From the NCBI RefSeq assembly GCF_014466955.1, contig NZ_AP023396.1, positions 2,790,001-2,854,000 of the forward strand: a stretch of 64,000 bases of DNA. Reading direction: 5' to 3'. The position numbers were made by a program, and so were the translations under genes. Below the pieces are notes generated by a model. It was not told where the DNA came from, did no database searches, and saw only the letters and a program-made list of their open reading frames with translations. This DNA comes from Nocardia wallacei. Lineage in GTDB: Bacteria > Actinomycetota > Actinomycetes > Mycobacteriales > Mycobacteriaceae. How positions within the stretch are numbered: position 1 is the stretch's first letter; each line of letters begins with the position of its first letter. Below are positions 7,092 through 14,874 of this stretch, piece by piece.

Positions 7092-7931
7092 TCAGTTGAT
7101 GCCGCACGCCACCGGGTGGTGGGCGTGGGTGCAGGCCGCAGCGTACTCGGCCGGCGTCAGGTAGCCCAGCGCTGAATGCCGATGTCGCCGGTTGTGATCG
7201 TCCTTGAAATCGCCGATCATCACGCGGGCCTTGAGCAGGCTCGTCCAGTGGTTGCGGTTGAGGCATTCCGCGCGTAGCCGCCGGTTGAACGATTCGACGA
7301 ATCCGTTGTTCCACGGCGTGCCTGGCGGAATGTAGGCGATCCCCACCTGGTCGGCGCAAAACTGTTGCAGCACAAGGGAAATCATCTCCGGTCCGTTGTC
7401 CATGCGTAGCACTCGCGGCGGGCCGCCGCGTGCGGTGAACACCTTCTCCAGCTCGGTCACGAGCCTTTCGGCGGTGATCGAGCGCTCGACCAGATGTAGC
7501 AGCGACTCGCGGGTGTGCTCGTCGATCATCGACGCGATCTTCACCGCCCGCCCATCGACGGTGGAGTCGAACTGGAAATCCAACGCCCACACCACCTTCG
7601 GCGCATCAGCCTCGATCGATGGCACCGACGAGCACCCGGCCCGTTTACGCGGGTGATGCTCGCGCACCTGCAGCCCCTCCTCGCGCCAGAGCCGGTGCAC
7701 CTTCTTCAGATTCACCGAACTGCCCTCGTCGAACCGCAGTGCCGCCCAGGCACGCCGGAACCCGTGTCCTTGGTGTTTCGTGGCGTAGGCGCGCAGCCAA
7801 GCCCGCAAACCGGCGTCCGGATCCTCTGACGTCTGTGCCACCGGCAGCCGCCGATACGTGGCACGGTGGAGCCCAACCACCTTGCAGGCGAACCTTTCCG
7901 ACAAGCCCTTCACCTGTTTGAGCATGTCCAC
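7092..7931 (-). CDS. IS3-family transposase OrfB (DDE integrase core)
   Basis: A 279-residue catalytic part of an IS3 transposase. The N-terminal HTH_21 region (HRATYRRLPV, GFRRAWAALR, VHRLWREEGLQV) is followed by the rve core with D in VWALDFQFD, D in RMDNGPEM and E in NNGFVESFNRRLR, and the C-terminal LGYLTPAEYA. The codons upstream of the ATG (ILSPATKRRAVDM) stay open back to the end of OrfA in the -1 frame, so the working protein is probably an OrfAB fusion made by frameshifting at 7961-7967. All three acidic residues are present. Confidence 0.92.
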   Translation of the reverse strand: MDMLKQVKGLSERFACKVVGLHRATYRRLPVAQTSEDPDAGLRAWLRAYATKHQGHGFRRAWAALRFDEGSSVNLKKVHRLWREEGLQVREHHPRKRAGCSSVPSIEADAPKVVWALDFQFDSTVDGRAVKIASMIDEHTRESLLHLVERSITAERLVTELEKVFTARGGPPRVLRMDNGPEMISLVLQQFCADQVGIAYIPPGTPWNNGFVESFNRRLRAECLNRNHWTSLLKARVMIGDFKDDHNRRHRHSALGYLTPAEYAAACTHAHHPVACGIN

Positions 7932-7954
7932 GGCCCGCCGCTTCGTGGCCGGGC

Positions 7955-8245
7955 TCAGAATTTTCCCTTCGCGACCTCCCGCAGCGCGTCCTTCTCCAAC
8001 TCCGCATCCGCCAGCAGCCGCTTCAACCGTGCGTTCTGCTCCCGCAGCTCCTTCAGCTCTTTCGCCGCGTCGGTGTCCACACCGCCGTACTGGCGGCGCC
8101 AGTTGTACAACGTCGCCGCCGACACCCCCAGCTCCGCAGCAATCTCCTCACCGACCTTGCCGGCCGCGGCCAGCTCGTCGGCACGGCGCAGCTTCCGCAC
8201 GATCTCCTCCGCGGAATGCCGCTTCCGTCCAGCCATGTCCCTCAT
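7955..8245 (-). CDS. IS3-family transposase OrfA (HTH)
   Basis: A 96-residue transposase helix-turn-helix protein: RKRHSAEEIVRKLRRADEL, GVSAATLYNWRRQYGG, then a leucine-zipper-like coiled coil (LKELREQNARLKRLLADAEL) for multimerisation. It binds the terminal repeats. Start ATG at 8245 or four residues later. It ends with the -1 frameshift signal that feeds into OrfB. Confidence 0.92.
   Translation of the reverse strand: MRDMAGRKRHSAEEIVRKLRRADELAAAGKVGEEIAAELGVSAATLYNWRRQYGGVDTDAAKELKELREQNARLKRLLADAELEKDALREVAKGKF
7961..7967 (-). other. Programmed -1 frameshift heptamer
   Basis: Minus strand G-GGA-AAA in the OrfA reading frame fits the X-XXY-YYZ slippery pattern. A one-base slip back joins OrfA to the OrfB frame just before the OrfA stop. 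Confidence 0.7.
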
Positions 8246-8324
8246 CGTCCCTTCCAGCCCCTACCAGGGCCAACAAGGACTCTAATACCGACTGGTCTCA
8301 TTCATTGGGGACCGGCCACGGCCG

Positions 8325-9212
8325 CTACTCGTATCGTGGCCCGAGTTCCCGCACGACATCGGCAAACGCCCTGATCGCGTCGGTTTCCGCGGTGGTGCGC
8401 CACACCAGCGCGTAGCTGAGGGGCAGCAGATCGGGGACCGGTAACCAGCGCAGGTCCGGGCGATTCCAGTAGCGGGCCGCGTGCCGAGGCTGGACCGTGA
8501 CGATGTCTCCGGTCGCGGTCAGGTGCACCAGTTCTTCGGTACTGGTGACGACGCGGGTGCGTTCGATACGTGTCTTTTTCCGGGCCTGTGCCGATATGAA
8601 ACTGTCCACCCAATATTCCGGCGCCGATTCCGTGGTCGGGTGACAGAAATTCCGCAGCACAGTCGGCGAGGCCGACTCTTCGACGCTCAGTTCGTGATCC
8701 GCTGCCACCCCGAGAACGCGCCGCTCGACAGTGATCGTCGGTCCGACGGTCAGGTCCGGCTCCTCGATCGGCAACCACGCGATCAAGATATCGAGATCGC
8801 CTCCGCGTAAACCGGCAAACGGATCCACGAAACGCGCGAACGACAGCTGTACGTTCCACTGCGGATACCGGTCGCGGAAACGAACCCAATATCTCTCGAG
8901 GTCATAGCCGCTGAGCATCAGCGAACCGACCCGGAGCGCCCCCGCCTTGCCGGTCGCGGACAGGCGTGCCCGGCGCAGACTGGCCTCCAGACCGGCGCGG
9001 ACCGGAAGGAGGTCGTCCCGCAGCTGCGCGCCTACCGTGGTGAGCCGAACAGTGCGATTGTCCCGATCGAACAACAGCGCACCGATCGCGCGTTCCTGCT
9101 TCTTGATCGCCTGGCTGACCCGTGCGACCGAGACATGCAACCGGGCGGCAGTGCGACCGAAGTGCAACTCCTCCGCCAGCGTCAGAAAAATCTCGATATC
9201 ACGAATCTCCAC
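8325..9212 (-). CDS. LysR-family transcriptional regulator
   Basis: A 295-residue LysR-type regulator. The N-terminal winged HTH is IRDIEIFLTLAEELHFGRTA and ARLHVSVARVSQAIKKQERA; the C-terminal periplasmic-binding-like effector domain follows. The start was set at GTG 9212, giving VEIRDIEIF with GAGGTA upstream, rather than the 15-codon longer version. It is divergent from an AhpD-like gene, the usual layout for a LysR regulator and its target. The IS3 element landed six bases after its stop, leaving the coding region intact but possibly altering its 3' end. Confidence 0.88.
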   Translation of the reverse strand: MEIRDIEIFLTLAEELHFGRTAARLHVSVARVSQAIKKQERAIGALLFDRDNRTVRLTTVGAQLRDDLLPVRAGLEASLRRARLSATGKAGALRVGSLMLSGYDLERYWVRFRDRYPQWNVQLSFARFVDPFAGLRGGDLDILIAWLPIEEPDLTVGPTITVERRVLGVAADHELSVEESASPTVLRNFCHPTTESAPEYWVDSFISAQARKKTRIERTRVVTSTEELVHLTATGDIVTVQPRHAARYWNRPDLRWLPVPDLLPLSYALVWRTTAETDAIRAFADVVRELGPRYE

Positions 9213-9342
9213 GGCTACCTCGCATGTCAACACAGCGGTTAACGCAGCGTTGCACACTTCGCCGTTGTTTCTCCAGTTCGCCGAGCTGATCGTTGAGGTC
9301 GGACGACAGCTTCGCCATCGGCTGTCGAAGGATGGAAGGACA

Positions 9343-9855
9343 ATGACAATGACAACTGCGGAACAGGTGCGGGTCTCGCGGATGCCGAATCCGGTTCAGC
9401 TCGTCCCGGAGATGGGCCAGACCGCTGCCGCATTGCGCGGCGTGACCGGTAACGGCACGATCGCGCCGGCCACTGTCGGACTGGTACAGCTGCGTGCCGG
9501 GCAGATCGTGGGGAGCACTTATCTCGCCGTCCTGCACACCGGCGCATTGCGCAAGCAAGGCGAGACCGAGGAACGGATCGCCGCGGTCGCGACCTGGCCG
9601 ACATCGCCGTACTTCACCGAGGCCGAACGCGCCGCTCTGGCCTTGGTGGAAGCGGTGCTGCAGCCCTCGTCCGGGAGCGAACGCGTCACTGATGCCCTAT
9701 ACGAGGAGGTCTCGGCCCAGTACAGCGATCGGGAGATCGCCACGCTCGCCATGGTGATCGGTGAGGTGAACTTCTACGTCCCGCTCGCGGTGATCGGCAA
9801 ACCACTGCCCGGCGTATCACCAGCGCGGCAGTGGACTCCCGCGGCGGCTCGATAG
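9343..9855 (+). CDS. AhpD/carboxymuconolactone decarboxylase-like protein lacking the CxxC pair
   Basis: A 170-residue all-helical AhpD-like protein. The family motif (normally RASQINGCAYCLDMHT) reads RAGQIVGSTYLAVLHTGALR, so both redox Cys are replaced (Ser and Leu). The following GETEERIAAVATW and YFTEAERAALALVEAVL are well conserved. Peroxiredoxin-type disulfide chemistry is therefore unlikely; it may be a decarboxylase-like or non-catalytic relative. Start is ATG at 9343 with GGAAGGA before it; a second ATG is two codons later. It is divergent from the LysR gene, its probable regulator. Confidence 0.82.
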   Translation: MTMTTAEQVRVSRMPNPVQLVPEMGQTAAALRGVTGNGTIAPATVGLVQLRAGQIVGSTYLAVLHTGALRKQGETEERIAAVATWPTSPYFTEAERAALALVEAVLQPSSGSERVTDALYEEVSAQYSDREIATLAMVIGEVNFYVPLAVIGKPLPGVSPARQWTPAAAR

Positions 9856-10342
9856 CGGTGGCGCGGCGGGCTTGACCTTCCACCCGCTGGAAGGTTCAGG
9901 CTGCATTCGTGACCAGACCGGCCTGGCCGAGGTGGCGCCCGCGCATGCGCGGGCGCTGGACGCCGAGATCCGCACACTGCGGGTGCGCCGCGCGGTGCCG
10001 CGGTCGGTCGCGCAACGCCATAGCACGCCGCGGTCGCGACCGCGAAATGGCTGTTCTGGGACCGCGAGCAAAGCCGGAACGCCCCGGCAGGCCCCGTCCT
10101 CGGCCGTGCGATCGACCGCCGGAGTCGGAGGCACAGGCGCGCTCGCGGAGCGCGATCGACCGGCCGAGAAATATCGGCGTCGGTTCCGGTATTTGCCGGA
10201 AGTGATTGGTTCCGCCGATCTGTGCGGCAGCCCACTGCCGACGAAGCGCAGCGGCTGCGATGGTGACCCACTGCGGTAGGTAGCCGTAGCAACTGGCCGT
10301 GGGTCGCCAACGCCTCGCCGGGAGTGCTGTGCGTAGACGTGG
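9856..10342. other. Intergenic region without supported gene
   Basis: Open frames exist on both strands, but none has protein-like composition or a family match. The only structured element is the second copy of the dispersed repeat (10208-10272). Confidence 0.45.
10208..10272. repeat. Dispersed palindromic repeat, copy 2
   Basis: Matches 4419-4481 almost throughout, with a few substitutions and a two-base insertion. About 40 bases further right, GCCGGGAGTGCTG again resembles sequence downstream of copy 1 (about 4607-4622), so the shared block may be longer with an internal gap. Confidence 0.75.
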
Positions 10343-10942
10343 TCAGCTCATGGTGGCGGCGTCGATGCGCGCGGTGACAGGGGCCGCCGGGTCGGTGGGG
10401 TCGTAGATTTCGCAGAACGGCCGGCCACCGTCGGGCAGGACGGCGTCGAGGTTCCACAGCGGGATCGGCGCGGTTCGGCGGGTGAGCCAGGCGAGTAGGT
10501 ATTCGGTGACGGTGCCGGGGTGGAAGCCCCAGTCGAGCTTGTCGGCGTCGGTGAATACCAGCGTCCACCGGGCCGGGTCGGGGTCGTGGGCGTCCCATAG
10601 GCAGTAGTCGCCGCCGAAGGATCCGCCCCACTGGATCAGCGAGGTCGCCTCGATCGATACCGCGGCTGGAACGTTGTCCGGAGTGTCGCCGAATTCGTTG
10701 TCGCCGAGGGGTTCTCGGGCGGCGAGGGTGACCTCGGCGAGATCGAGCCAAGGTTCGGTGGCGGGCCGGAACAGGCGCAGGGCGTTGCAGAAGCGCACGT
10801 CCCCGTAGGTCGACAGGAGCTGTTGGAAGTCGTCGGGGAGGGCGGTGACGCCGAGGCGTCGCGCGACGGTGGTCCAGTCGAAGGCTGCGCCGGCGCCGGG
10901 TGGGGGCGGGAGCAGGGTAGTGAGGTCATCCAGTGCGGTCAT
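10343..10942 (-). CDS. SMI1/KNR4-family immunity protein
   Basis: A 199-residue SUKH-superfamily protein. Recognisable features are ALPDDFQQLLSTYGDVRF near residue 35, the central IQWGGSFGGDYCLWDAHDPDP, and a WTLVFTDADKL strand, all typical of SMI1/KNR4 immunity proteins that neutralise polymorphic nuclease toxins. It lies 21 bases downstream of the nuclease gene on the same strand, exactly where the cognate immunity gene is expected. Cytoplasmic; no signal peptide. Confidence 0.85.
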   Translation of the reverse strand: MTALDDLTTLLPPPPGAGAAFDWTTVARRLGVTALPDDFQQLLSTYGDVRFCNALRLFRPATEPWLDLAEVTLAAREPLGDNEFGDTPDNVPAAVSIEATSLIQWGGSFGGDYCLWDAHDPDPARWTLVFTDADKLDWGFHPGTVTEYLLAWLTRRTAPIPLWNLDAVLPDGGRPFCEIYDPTDPAAPVTARIDAATMS

Positions 10943-10963
10943 CGGTTTCTTCCTGTGCCGGTG

Positions 10964-12292
10964 TCAGAAGTTCTGGACGTACGTCGGTGGCAGATTCCAG
11001 CCCTGGTCACCCCAAGCCTGGAGCAGATAGTAGTCCGGGACGACCTTGTCGTCGGTGTAGACCGGCACCTTCACGTAGGTGACGTTCTGTACCGGTACCC
11101 CCTCGGCTTCGCCTCGCACGACCTTGCCGAGGTACTGCTCGTAGACCCGCATCGCGCCGGTGTTCGTCGCGCCCAGTTCCGGGGCGAGGAATTGCGGGAC
11201 ATTGCCGGGCCCGCCGTACTGGTTGGGCCACAGGTGCCCGCGCTGGTAGGCGCCGGTCGCGCCGGGCACGTCGACGGTCGGCACCCCGGTGCGGGGGCTC
11301 TTGGCGCCCGCGGCGTCGAGGTAGCCGTAGGAGCCGGTCGGGCGGCCCAGCGGGTCCAGGGGACCGGCGACCGCGCGGGTGTTACCGGGCCCGGCGTAGA
11401 GCGCGGGACCGCTGTTGCTGGTCGCGCCGGTGCCGGTCAGGTCGGGCAGCCGATAGACCTGGCCGTTGCCCGAGTTCGACGGCGCCGGAACGGCTTTCGC
11501 CACATCCAGCAGCCGGGGCGCGGAGGCGAAGAACTCCTGCTGGGTGCCGGTCATGCCGGGCCGGCCGGGTGGGGTGGGGAGTCCGGGTGCTTGCATCGGT
11601 TCCGTGGGGGCGGGGGTGAAGCGCGGGTTCGTGGCCACGCTACCGGGCAGCGGCGACGGCGCTTTCAGGGTGGCTCCGGCGGCGGTGGCCGGGTTGTAGG
11701 CGGTGCCGGGGCGGATACTCGGCGGGGCCAGGATCTGTGAGGGCCGTACCGGAACCGGCAGCGGCTGGGTCACGACCGGCGCGGCGGGTGCCGCGGGCGA
11801 TGCCTTCAGCCCCGGCGCGCCCTGTCCCGGCGCGGGGGCCGGCGGGCCGGGGACCTTCACCGCGGGAGGCGGTGCGGGAGCCGGTCCCGGGGCCGGGCCT
11901 GGCGCGGGGGCCGGTCCGGGTGTGTTCGGCGGGGGTGCGCCGCCGACGTCGGGAACGTCCTGGCCTTGCGAACGGCATTGCTGCGCTTGCGCGTTCAGCA
12001 CTGCGGCCTCGGCGTTGCCGCGCTCGGCCTCGGCGTTGTACGCCGCGACCGCGGCCGGATCCTTCGGATTCGGCGGATTCGCGTTGTGCGCCGCCGCGGC
12101 CGCGTTGTGCGCCTGAATCTGCCCGATCAACGCCTGACAGTCCACCGGATCCGCCATCGCGGCCGGTGCCAGCAGACCTGCCAGCGCGATCAGCCAGACC
12201 AGCAGGACGGCGAGGACGCGCACGGCACGCGTTCCCGCCGAGAGCAGGGCTGTGGTAGTTCTCGGGTGCAGCCGCACGCTGATATCCCGCAT
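10964..12292 (-). CDS. Secreted nuclease toxin with C-terminal DNA/RNA non-specific endonuclease domain
   Basis: About 442 residues. A signal peptide (hydrophobic ARVLAVLLVWLIALAGLLAP, cut near AMA-D) is followed by an Ala/Asn-rich helical part bracketed by two Cys. Next comes a long Pro/Ala/Gly linker, and about 150 C-terminal residues carry GRPTGSYGYLDAAGA, then YQRGHLWPNQYGG. The RGH with following Asn is the metal-dependent nuclease motif of the NUC (beta-beta-alpha-metal) type. Start taken as ATG at 12292 (MRDISVRL), six codons inside the longest frame. The SMI1-type gene immediately downstream supports a toxin role. No ESX or T6SS signal is evident, so export seems Sec-dependent. Confidence 0.82.
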   Translation of the reverse strand: MRDISVRLHPRTTTALLSAGTRAVRVLAVLLVWLIALAGLLAPAAMADPVDCQALIGQIQAHNAAAAAHNANPPNPKDPAAVAAYNAEAERGNAEAAVLNAQAQQCRSQGQDVPDVGGAPPPNTPGPAPAPGPAPGPAPAPPPAVKVPGPPAPAPGQGAPGLKASPAAPAAPVVTQPLPVPVRPSQILAPPSIRPGTAYNPATAAGATLKAPSPLPGSVATNPRFTPAPTEPMQAPGLPTPPGRPGMTGTQQEFFASAPRLLDVAKAVPAPSNSGNGQVYRLPDLTGTGATSNSGPALYAGPGNTRAVAGPLDPLGRPTGSYGYLDAAGAKSPRTGVPTVDVPGATGAYQRGHLWPNQYGGPGNVPQFLAPELGATNTGAMRVYEQYLGKVVRGEAEGVPVQNVTYVKVPVYTDDKVVPDYYLLQAWGDQGWNLPPTYVQNF

Positions 12293-12466
12293 CGTTTGTC
12301 CCCCAGACAATTTCGATCTCGAACGCTTCGAGAATGTCAGGGTGACCGCGAATCCTTATCGATCCCTTGGCGACCGCTGAGTGGCATCCGCAGAGATCAG
12401 GCCGCCACCAACCGGCCGGGCTGGCCCACTGCGCGCGCGATCTGCCGGGTTCACGGGAACCGGTCG

Positions 12467-13147
12467 TCAGTGATCGGGTGTGGGTTCGGTCCAGTAGTCG
12501 GGGTTGCGGCCGTAGTTGGCGGTGGTGTAGGCGCGGTCCCAGGGCGCGCCGGGTGCGAGCAACTCTCGCCATCCGGCGACTTCGACGTAGAGCACTCGCA
12601 TGGAATTGAGCGCGCCGTGGTGCAGGTCGGGGCCGTCGGTGGAGACGGCGTCCTCGGCGACCGCGACGTCGTAGTTGTATTCCAGCGCGGCGCGGACGGT
12701 GGCCTCGACACACACGTTGGTTTGTAGTCCGGCCACGATAAGCCGTTGCACACCCAGGCTTTTCAGGACAGGCGCGAGTTCGGTGTAGGCGAAGAAACTG
12801 TGCCGGGTCTTGTCCAGCACGATGTCGTTCGGCTGCGGCGCGACCGCCTCCATGATCTGCCTACGCCACCGCGTGTGCTGCGGTGACAGATCCGGCAGCC
12901 GATGCCGGCGCGAGCGCAGGTGACCCGCCGACCGCGGATTGGCGGCCAGGCTCCCTGCCGGGCTGGTGACCTGGCGGGAGTACAGCACCGGGACACCCGC
13001 CGCACGTGCGGTATCGAGCAGTCGCGCGCATTCACCGATGATGTCGCCGAGCCGCCAGATCGGCGGCCACCCGAGAGCATCGCGGAGCCCGTCGTCGGCG
13101 AGGTAGCCGTTCTGCATGTCGATCATCAACACCGCGGAATCAGGCAC
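12467..13147 (-). CDS. Isochorismatase-like cysteine hydrolase
   Basis: A 226-residue protein of the isochorismatase/nicotinamidase fold. The triad is visible: Asp in VLMIDMQNGY, Lys in IVLDKTRHSFF, and the nucleophile Cys in GLQTNVCVEATVRAA with the cis-peptide before it. The family includes nicotinamidases, carbamoyl-hydrolases and peroxyureidoacrylate amidohydrolases; the substrate cannot be chosen. The C-terminus has an unusual extension ending NYGRNPDYWTEP. Start is GTG at 13147. It appears to stand alone. Confidence 0.87.
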   Translation of the reverse strand: MPDSAVLMIDMQNGYLADDGLRDALGWPPIWRLGDIIGECARLLDTARAAGVPVLYSRQVTSPAGSLAANPRSAGHLRSRRHRLPDLSPQHTRWRRQIMEAVAPQPNDIVLDKTRHSFFAYTELAPVLKSLGVQRLIVAGLQTNVCVEATVRAALEYNYDVAVAEDAVSTDGPDLHHGALNSMRVLYVEVAGWRELLAPGAPWDRAYTTANYGRNPDYWTEPTPDH

Positions 13148-13546
13148 GAGCAGCGACTCCCTCCCGCAGACGCGAGCACAACCAGGCTCACCTATTGTCG
13201 TTGCCGCGCAACACTTCCACCGTGCTTTCGCGCCGATTCAGTGCCTGGCCTGGTGTCGGATTCGTGAGGTCTTGGGTTCGAGTCACGGAGGGGCAACGCG
13301 GTACGGCCGGCCGGACGGTAGTGTCCGGACGGGGGTTTCGTGGTCGGACATTCGGGGTGAAAGCGACTGACCGGGACGTTTTCGCGACCTGCGGCGATCG
13401 CAATATCATCCCCGACGGCGGCGGTAACGATCTGTTCGTGTTGCAGCGGGGGACCAAGCCCCCGTCGATCGCTGATGCCGAGAAGGACGCTGATCGGAAG
13501 GTCCCGAGGTTACTACAAACGCCATTGCAAGGAGATCTGAGCAGAG
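13148..13546. other. Intergenic region
   Basis: Gene-free. A stretch near 13270-13290 (GGTTCGAGTC) resembles a tRNA T-loop but has no matching stems. Nothing else is recognised. Confidence 0.4.
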
Positions 13547-13780
13547 ATGCCGGACGAGAAACGACTGTGGGAGATCCGCCTGGGAGTCGTCGCCTCAGAG
13601 GCCGAAGCCCGCGCGGTCGCCGAGCAGATCGAGCGGCTGCTGTGCCCGGACCCCGACCACGCTCCGCCGTGCCCGATCCCGTGGAGTATCAGCACCACCG
13701 CAGAGGACGATATGGAACCGGAGCAGCGGGAGATGTACGACGACGTGGTGGAACAGCACCGCATCGAGTCCGGCGCCTAA
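13547..13780 (+). CDS. Small acidic hypothetical protein
   Basis: 77 residues, no recognised family. The first half looks like a compact alpha/beta piece (RLWEIRLGVVASEAEARAVAEQIERLLCPD); two Cys flank a Pro/His loop (LCPDPDHAPPCPIPW), and the C-terminus is acidic (DDMEPEQREMYDDVVEQ). Start is ATG at 13547 with AAGGAG about 15 bases upstream. Composition and codon use look genuine. Function unknown. Confidence 0.6.
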   Translation: MPDEKRLWEIRLGVVASEAEARAVAEQIERLLCPDPDHAPPCPIPWSISTTAEDDMEPEQREMYDDVVEQHRIESGA

Positions 13781-13908
13781 CGACCATCGGCTGGGTGACC
13801 GGGATGCGTCGCGCACCCAGGTCACCCGCACGATTCAAAGCCTTATCCGCCCTTTATTCGCGCGGCGGCGTGGCCCGACGACGCGAACGGAGTCCGGTCT
13901 TGTCGGAC

Positions 13909-14067
13909 ATGAACGAGCCCGATCTCGTCGACTTCGAAAACCCGTCCATGCGAGGTCTCGACGACGCTATGCAACAGTGGCAGGAGACCAACGAGCGGCG
14001 ACTCCGGGACCACTCATGCCGACGTCAGCAAATCCCAGCGCCTCATGGTCTCCGGATGACTTTGTAA
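13909..14067 (+). CDS. Possible very small protein
   Basis: A 52-residue frame starting ATG 13909. The N-terminal half (EPDLVDFENPSMRGLDDAM, then QQWQETNERRLRDH) is protein-like and helical; the tail is not. There is no family match and no clear ribosome-binding site. It could be a decayed end of a longer gene. Low confidence. Confidence 0.25.
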   Translation: MNEPDLVDFENPSMRGLDDAMQQWQETNERRLRDHSCRRQQIPAPHGLRMTL

Positions 14068-14130
14068 TGGCCCAGAAGTGAAAGTGCTGCTGGTCGTCGG
14101 CAGGTGCGGCATCCTGTTGTTTCGCTGGCG

Positions 14131-14787
14131 TCAGATCGGTGGCTTCGGGTCCATGCCGCCGGTGATCAGGGCCGCGAGGTTGGCGACGGCTGTCGTCTCG
14201 GCGATTCTTCGGTGTGCCATTCGCTGTGACAGCGCTTCGGCCGCACCGACGATACCGATGCAGCGCACGTGGAGCTCGTCTCGAGACAGGGCCGAGTAGG
14301 GTGCGAGCGCATCGCGGAAGATTCCGATGCAGCGGTCCGCGAGGTCTTGTTGGACCGCGTCCATCTCCGGACTGCCTTTCAGCGCGGCGGAAATGGCATG
14401 CCACTCCGGTCCGGCTGTGCGGTGGCACGTGAGGTAGGCAACGCTGAGGACCCGGGCGACATCGTTCAGACGCCGTGGCGCGTGTTCGAGCGCATGCAGC
14501 AATTCGTCGGCCTGGCGATCGTCGATCCGCCGGTAGAGCTCTATCAGCAAGGCGGATCGAGTGCCGAAGTGCTCATAGGCGACCGGTTTGCTGACGCCGG
14601 CCTGTTCCGCGAGAAAGCCCAGGGTGAGCGCATCGGCTCCGTGTGCCCCGATGATGCTCATCGCGGTCTCGAGCAATTGCTCGTGCCGCTCGGCCTTCGG
14701 CATCCGCTTCGTCACCGGCCGTGTTGCGGATGGCAAACCAGACCTCCTGATCTTCTTCGAGCGCCTTGACGCGGGCTCCGTGCACAC
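14131..14787 (-). CDS. TetR-family transcriptional repressor
   Basis: A 218-residue TetR protein. HTH: ALTLGFLAEQAGVSKPVAYEHFGTR at residues 52-76; the C-terminal domain resembles TetR_C-type helices with SVAYLTCHRTAGPEW. A GTG start at 14787 gives a 28-residue basic leader; Met29 (MPKAERHEQ, position 14703) is an equally good start. It is divergent from two saccharopine-dehydrogenase-like genes and separated from them by long palindromes containing both promoters, so it is their likely repressor. Confidence 0.88.
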   Translation of the reverse strand: MCTEPASRRSKKIRRSGLPSATRPVTKRMPKAERHEQLLETAMSIIGAHGADALTLGFLAEQAGVSKPVAYEHFGTRSALLIELYRRIDDRQADELLHALEHAPRRLNDVARVLSVAYLTCHRTAGPEWHAISAALKGSPEMDAVQQDLADRCIGIFRDALAPYSALSRDELHVRCIGIVGAAEALSQRMAHRRIAETTAVANLAALITGGMDPKPPI

Positions 14788-14790
14788 TCT

Positions 14791-14827
14791 AACCTACCAT
14801 CAGTAACTTACCAATGGTAGGTTACTG
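14791..14827. promoter_or_regulatory. TetR operator with nested palindromes
   Basis: AACCTACCAT (14791-14800) pairs with ATGGTAGGTT (14814-14823). The segment 14801-14827, starting CAGTAAC and ending GTTACTG, is a near-perfect 27-bp palindrome centred on ACCAATGGT. The two overlap, so two dimers could bind. Confidence 0.8.
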
Positions 14828-14874
14828 GATTCATGACCCGCACCCAGCGGATCATCCCCAGGAGGAGCTCGAAT

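Larger units (their letters stand above)
7033..8318 (-). mobile_element. Complete IS3-family insertion sequence
   Basis: A 1286-bp element with two transposase frames read leftwards. The ends form imperfect inverted repeats over more than 40 bases, each starting TG, then CCGGTCCCC and later GACCA and CGGTATT. It is flanked on both sides by CGGC (7029-7032 and 8319-8322), consistent with a 4-bp target duplication. It inserted six bases beyond the stop codon of the LysR gene and next to the uppS remnant. Both frames look intact, so it may be active. Confidence 0.88.

Noticed and set aside
9774..10751. Long minus-strand open frame opposite the AhpD-like gene and across the repeat
   Set aside because: Arg/Pro-rich shadow composition; it overlaps both the AhpD-like gene and the SMI1-type gene in other frames and matches no family.
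13262..13300. tRNA-like fragment with GGTTCGAGTC
   Set aside because: No pairing T-stem or acceptor stem; it probably only resembles a T-loop.
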